Below, piece after piece: positions 20,669 to 24,735 of a DNA stretch of 24,735 nucleotides. The stretch's first letter is position 1. Every line of letters starts with the position of its first letter. The position numbers and the translations under genes are program-made. Below the pieces are notes generated by a model. The model saw only the letters and a list, made by a program, of their open reading frames with translations, was not told where the DNA came from and made no database searches. Source of the DNA: Gnetum montanum (lineage: Eukaryota; Streptophyta; Gnetopsida; Gnetales; Gnetaceae); contig MNCI01008962.1 in the NCBI GenBank assembly GCA_015680685.1, positions 1-24,735 on the forward strand, read 5' to 3'.

Positions 20669-22942
20669 ATGTCTCTCTCACATGGAAGTAACAATGCACG
20701 ATATAGCGAATACATTCATTAGAGAAATAATGTAATATACGATGAAGAAGATTGGAGTGATCAACCTTATGTAGGGGTTTCTTATGACCATGACCACCCT
20801 GACAACAGTTAAAGACTACATTCACTTAATCTAGACAATCTTAGAGGAGATGATGTAGGTCTTGAACTAGGGGAGGCCTCAAGGCCTAAGACCTCCTCAA
20901 AACCTAGAAATGATAAATCAAAGGACCTTGAGGAAAACTATAGAAGCCATGGCAGGTCTTCTAGTTTCTCATCTTCCTCTTCCTCCTCAACGTTTGATTC
21001 TAATGAAGATGAACATAGGTATACAAATAGAGCTCCATTAAAGGGTTGGATTAAAAACTGGAATTGAACCCACAGGGAAAGTTAAAAAAGTCCCCATGAA
21101 CATAGAAATTTTTCTCATGATTTGTTTGATGACAATGAACCCATGTTGCCCACTAAGAGCCTAATGCATCTCACAGAGGCTATTAAGATATCTTGCAGGC
21201 ATTGCAAACAAAGTTGTTTACCTAAACTAGACATGAATAATCTTCTTAAGTTTGTAGGAGGCTATGATTCAGATTTGCAACATCATTTACAAGCCTCCCA
21301 TGATGCATGTGTGTTCTACAACATGGAAAGTGAATGGCAAAAGCTTAAGCTCTTTCCCAAGACACTAATTGATAGAGCTAAATTATGGTATAGATCATTG
21401 AGATGAAATTCAATTTGATGATGGTCTACAATGATAAAAATTTTCAACAAGAGATATCAAACCTATAAAAGAGTGTCCAATTTGAGGAGACAAATCCAAA
21501 AGTGGAAACAAGAACAACATTAACCCTTGGACATGGCCTTAGATAGATATTATGCCTTGCTGAATCGATGCCCAAGCTATGGTTTCTTCAAGGAAGAGCA
21601 ACTTTACCACATCATAAATGGGATTTGTAATGAAATGAGGGTAACCCTTAGGATGTATGCCCCAGGGCAACTATACAAGCTTCAAGCCCATCAGATCACA
21701 GGGATAATAGAGCATGTGGCAAAAGAAGAAGGAGAGATGTGAAAATGAGAGAATGTCAAGAAACATCAATGGGACCCAAATCTTGAATTGAAGGAGGTCC
21801 AAATTTATGATAAGGAAAATGAAACTACTCTCAATAAGGTGATTCTACAACAAACTTTGTCAACAGAGGAGTCTATTGATGATCTACAAGAAAAATTCAA
21901 TAGGATGTCTAAATGGATAAACAGAAATGTAACAAATATTTTTGAAATCGTCGTGGAGAAGATTATGCAATACAAGCTAGGTGATCACAGTTAACAAAGG
22001 ACACAAAACCAAGAAACAGTTAGGAACACTTTTCAGCAAACGAGAAAAATGACTGATGAAATTGAGGCTAAAGACTCCACTACAGATGAAGATGACAGAT
22101 GTGACTTATGCATATATGACCACCAAAAGGGCCAATTCCCCATATTTTTACATCTACAAGAGTATTGGGTAGGTGCCTTAAATCCAAAATTTGTGCAAAA
22201 GCACATGCCTGAGAGACTCCCTTTCCCACAAGGTGATTATAGATAGTCCTAGAGCTAATTGTACCATCCTAATAGGACCTACCACCAACCTCAACAAAAT
22301 CCTCAACCATAGTGGCAACAACCATAGTTGTGGGGGAGGCCACCACCACATCAGCCATATCTACCAAAAATGCACAGTTATTATGTTCAACATCCTATTT
22401 CTTCAACTAGTTCGATGTCCTCCACTTCAAATTTCCACTATCACTCTCTCAAGTACCATCGATACATGACATACCTTGAAGGATCATCACCTTGTGCTTC
22501 TTACCATCCAACTCACCCTCAATATTCTCATAATACACCTCCTTTTATGCCACCTCCAAGGACACAAGAAAGGTTAACATCCCAATATCAACAAATGAGT
22601 GCCACTTGTGCTGCAAATGTGCAAAGACATATTGACACTAGTGGGTCTCAATGACAACATTGAAAGTGTCCTTTCTGGAGGAAAGGCTATAAGCCAAAGC
22701 AAACCACATGTGAACCCACTAGGTCATCTGAGCCAGCATAAGCCCAACCTGGTGCACCACCTTCCTTGTCTAAATCGACATCCTTCGATAATACACAAAG
22801 GCCACCATTCATCAATCCTCCAATTCCACATCCAATCAATGAATCTACAAATGTGGGAAGACAAATAAATCCATGCATCCTACCTCATAATCAAGGATGC
22901 AATAGTTGGCTAGGCATCCATAATTTAACATGCCTCATATCT
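20669..22942 (+). pseudogene. gag: Athila/Tat-like Ty3 gag, one frame, about 20 stop codons
   Basis: From ATG 20669 the same frame can be followed for about 758 codons without any indel. A Ser-rich acidic N-terminal region (to about 21000) is followed by the capsid-like retrotransposon gag domain: LLKFVGGYDSDLQHHL at about 21239, KLKLFPKTLIDRAKLWY at about 21344, then LLNRCPSYG near 21550. Next comes a CCHC zinc-knuckle remnant at about 22100, CDLCIYDHQKGQ, whose fourth ligand Cys is Phe. The tail is rich in Pro, Gln and His (about 22280-22860). Stops include TAG 20720, TAA 20810, TGA 21065, 21404, 21416 and 21419, TAA 21521, TGA 21740, TAG 22244, 22310 and 22325, TGA 22652, and TGA 22940 at the end. 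It encoded the nucleocapsid/capsid polyprotein of the element and cannot be functional now. Confidence 0.85.
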
Positions 22943-24470
22943 TGACTCACCATACATATAACAATCAGGTGTGTGATCAGTAATTTTTCTACCTAGCCAC
23001 CACACCACCAATAGGCACCTAGTGGCTAGGGCACGAAATTTTTCTAATGTTTCATACATGCATGGATTCTTTTCATCCACTTATTAATCCTAGCCATGAC
23101 CAAATGTTTAGACGTGGGGGTTACTCACCATTCTAATATTTAGGATTTTTAAGTGCTTTTTATCTTTTTGTTTTACAATTTTTTATCATTTTTCTATTCT
23201 TTTTATTTTTTCTACATTTTCTAGTTGTTGTTTTAATTTTCTTTGTATGTAATCTCATTATTGATCATGTTGCCCATTAAGGTAAGGTTTTTTCTCTATG
23301 TTGTCGAATCATAAGGGATTGATTATTTAGGCATTGTGACCACAACAGCCATTCACCCATTCCATTAATAAGAGGTTCTTGCTTTGATCATAATGGTAAT
23401 GTCTTTCATCATCCAAACTCTAAATAACTTCATAACCATTATGTTTGGATGGAAGAGTGCAGAACCAAGATGAAATATAAAGGGTGTGACATCAAGGGGA
23501 TTTTTGAATTCTCTTTGGCTACTTCCATATGTTCTATCATGTTGATGAGGTTATAACTATATCCTTGTAGATCTAACAAAAAATGGAGGTAAGAGCAACT
23601 TTAACCAGCACTAAATAGACTTCTATGGGTCCCATTAAAAAGACATGCATCCATGCCTGAAGGTTGGTGACTTCTCAGAAGCATCACAAAAAAACATAAT
23701 AAGAACAATAAGTATGCCATAATAATGCTCCTCCCTTAGACAAAACACCAAGTGATGTTACTCCTTACAACTTTGATAGTCTTATGGTTGTTTGTTGATG
23801 AGATGAAACAACATGATGTCCCTGAATGTGGCATGGACTTGGTTTGAATCTTGGAAGTAAGGAGACATGGTTATCTAACCATTAATAACACAAAAGGTTT
23901 TATTATGATCATGGTATGACACCTCATGTCTCAATTTCTATGATCCCTTCTTCAGTCAATTCCATCTCATTGTCTGAATGTTCATAACTTGCAAGTTTTG
24001 TATAACATGGAGTTATGATCTCAAGTTGGTGGTTTTAACATGTGTGTTTTGTTTCATAGATATGCATTACATTCAACTCCTCTAGTGCCTATGGACATTT
24101 TAGGTGTGGTTACGTAAGGGCATCATAGGCTAGAGCCTGCTTTGGAAAGGATCCACTTATGTAAATTTTGTAATTTATATTTGTTTAACATGATCACATC
24201 ATTTTTCAACTTCCATGCACTCCAAGTGTTATATTTTACTACTTCTCTTATCATGAACATACTCTATCCCACAATCAAGCTTTCAATGCCCTTTTTCTTA
24301 CTCATTCTTGTACTTTTACCATTGAAGACTTTACCTTATCATACTTTCAAAACCTCCAATGCATTTTTCCACTTATCCAAACTACAAAATTTAACTTTCA
24401 ACCTTCTAATCCAACACAAATCTTTAGTTTGCATGTCCTTTGGTTCCCCAAAAGTCAAAATTTTTGGACC
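22943..24470. other. Region after gag: no pol, no supported gene
   Basis: Protease, reverse transcriptase and integrase would follow gag in a complete Athila-like element, but no such motif is visible in any frame. There is a strongly T-rich run at about 23146-23245. The 110-codon open stretch at 24142-24474 is T-rich, Leu/Phe-rich and matches nothing known. The element is therefore gag-only, deleted, or decayed beyond reading. Confidence 0.5.
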
Positions 24471-24557
24471 TTAATGTTGTGTACTTGACATTGGGTCTGA
24501 TCCGACATCACGTCCTTGACATCATGTACCTGACATTGGGTCTAAAAAATATATATA
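24471..24557 (+). promoter_or_regulatory. Three-unit palindromic array plus TATA box (locus B)
   Basis: Units at 24471-24494, 24502-24525 and 24516-24539; the last two overlap, sharing one arm. The first and third keep the right arm TGACATTGG and GTAC centre seen at 19714-19737. TATATATA follows at 24550-24557, 10 bp after the array. About 15 bp upstream of the array also resembles locus A (TGG-A/G-CCT), but nothing downstream does. Confidence 0.6.
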
Positions 24558-24735
24558 GTTTCCTCCCATGCAATGTAAACTTCATTTCTCTCAATTGTTA
24601 CTAGAGGAGTTGTTGCAATTTTTTCTTGCAACTTAGAGCTCTGCACCTCCATCTTACACTTGGGATACCTAGCTCTCTAATGCTCTAATTTCCTTACTGT
24701 TTGAATCTATCTAAACCTAGAGTGTTCAACTTAGT
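24558..24735 (+). other. Possible transcript leader, cut by the window edge
   Basis: Pyrimidine-rich sequence downstream of the locus B TATA box, with a small hairpin GTTGCAA / TTGCAAC (24612-24618, 24626-24632). No ORF of note. It may be the R/U5 part of an LTR whose end lies outside. Confidence 0.3.

Noticed and set aside
24142-24474. 110-codon open stretch as a membrane protein gene
   Set aside because: Leu/Phe content follows from T-rich DNA. The first true ATG is not at the start, and no family or signal supports it.
24471-24735. Locus B as the 3' LTR of the element whose 5' LTR ends at 20542
   Set aside because: Only the palindromic units and about 15 bp upstream resemble locus A. Sequence after the TATA boxes does not align, so they are not copies of one LTR.
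1-24735. CRISPR array, rRNA, tRNA or bacterial-type operon
   Set aside because: No regularly spaced repeats, conserved RNA-gene boxes or co-directional gene strings are present; the content is plant-type.

Overview
The window looks like nuclear DNA of a seed plant with a large, repeat-filled genome. I favour a gymnosperm, but only on style: old, heavily point-mutated LTR retrotransposons around one isolated immune-receptor-like gene. No sequence here fixes the species. There are no bacterial-type operons, rRNA, tRNA or CRISPR.

Layout. 1-1859: a long coding-like fossil on the + strand with about 29 in-frame stops, unknown family, running off the left edge. 1860-3517: nothing recognisable. 3523-10050: one structurally complete LTR retrotransposon (two LTRs of 581 and 579 bp, TG...CA ends, 5-bp target duplication AATAT, tRNA-iMet-type primer site, polypurine tract) whose 5.4-kb interior has no detectable gag or pol, so it resembles a large retrotransposon derivative (LARD). 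10056-11400: AT-rich spacer.

11400-15610, minus strand: the only conventional gene, a class-XII-like LRR receptor kinase with signal peptide, about 23 LRRs, one transmembrane helix and a non-RD kinase split by a 90-bp intron at the APE motif. The kinase half is intact. The ectodomain is broken in three places: a 32-bp inverted repeat flanked by Ns (very probably a misassembly), a frameshift near 13860 and an in-frame TGA at 13734-13736. A second intron is predicted in the 3' UTR.

15612-19661: AT-rich spacer holding a fragment of a Ty3 integrase C-terminus (17309-17518), a Lys/Glu-rich coding fossil and a cluster of alternating octamers. 19662-22942: the 5' part of an Athila/Tat-like Ty3 element: promoter-bearing LTR, tRNA-Asp-type primer site, and a gag that stays in one frame for about 2.27 kb but carries about 20 stops. 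No pol follows. 24471-24557: a second promoter module related to that in the LTR at 19686.

The most novel-looking signal is the pair of promoter modules at 19686-19795 and 24471-24557. Each has three near-palindromic 24-bp units placed just upstream of a TATA box, while the sequence downstream of the two is unrelated. The fossils also share a decay style: indels are few, and stops are explained by C-to-T or G-to-A changes, as expected from methylated DNA.
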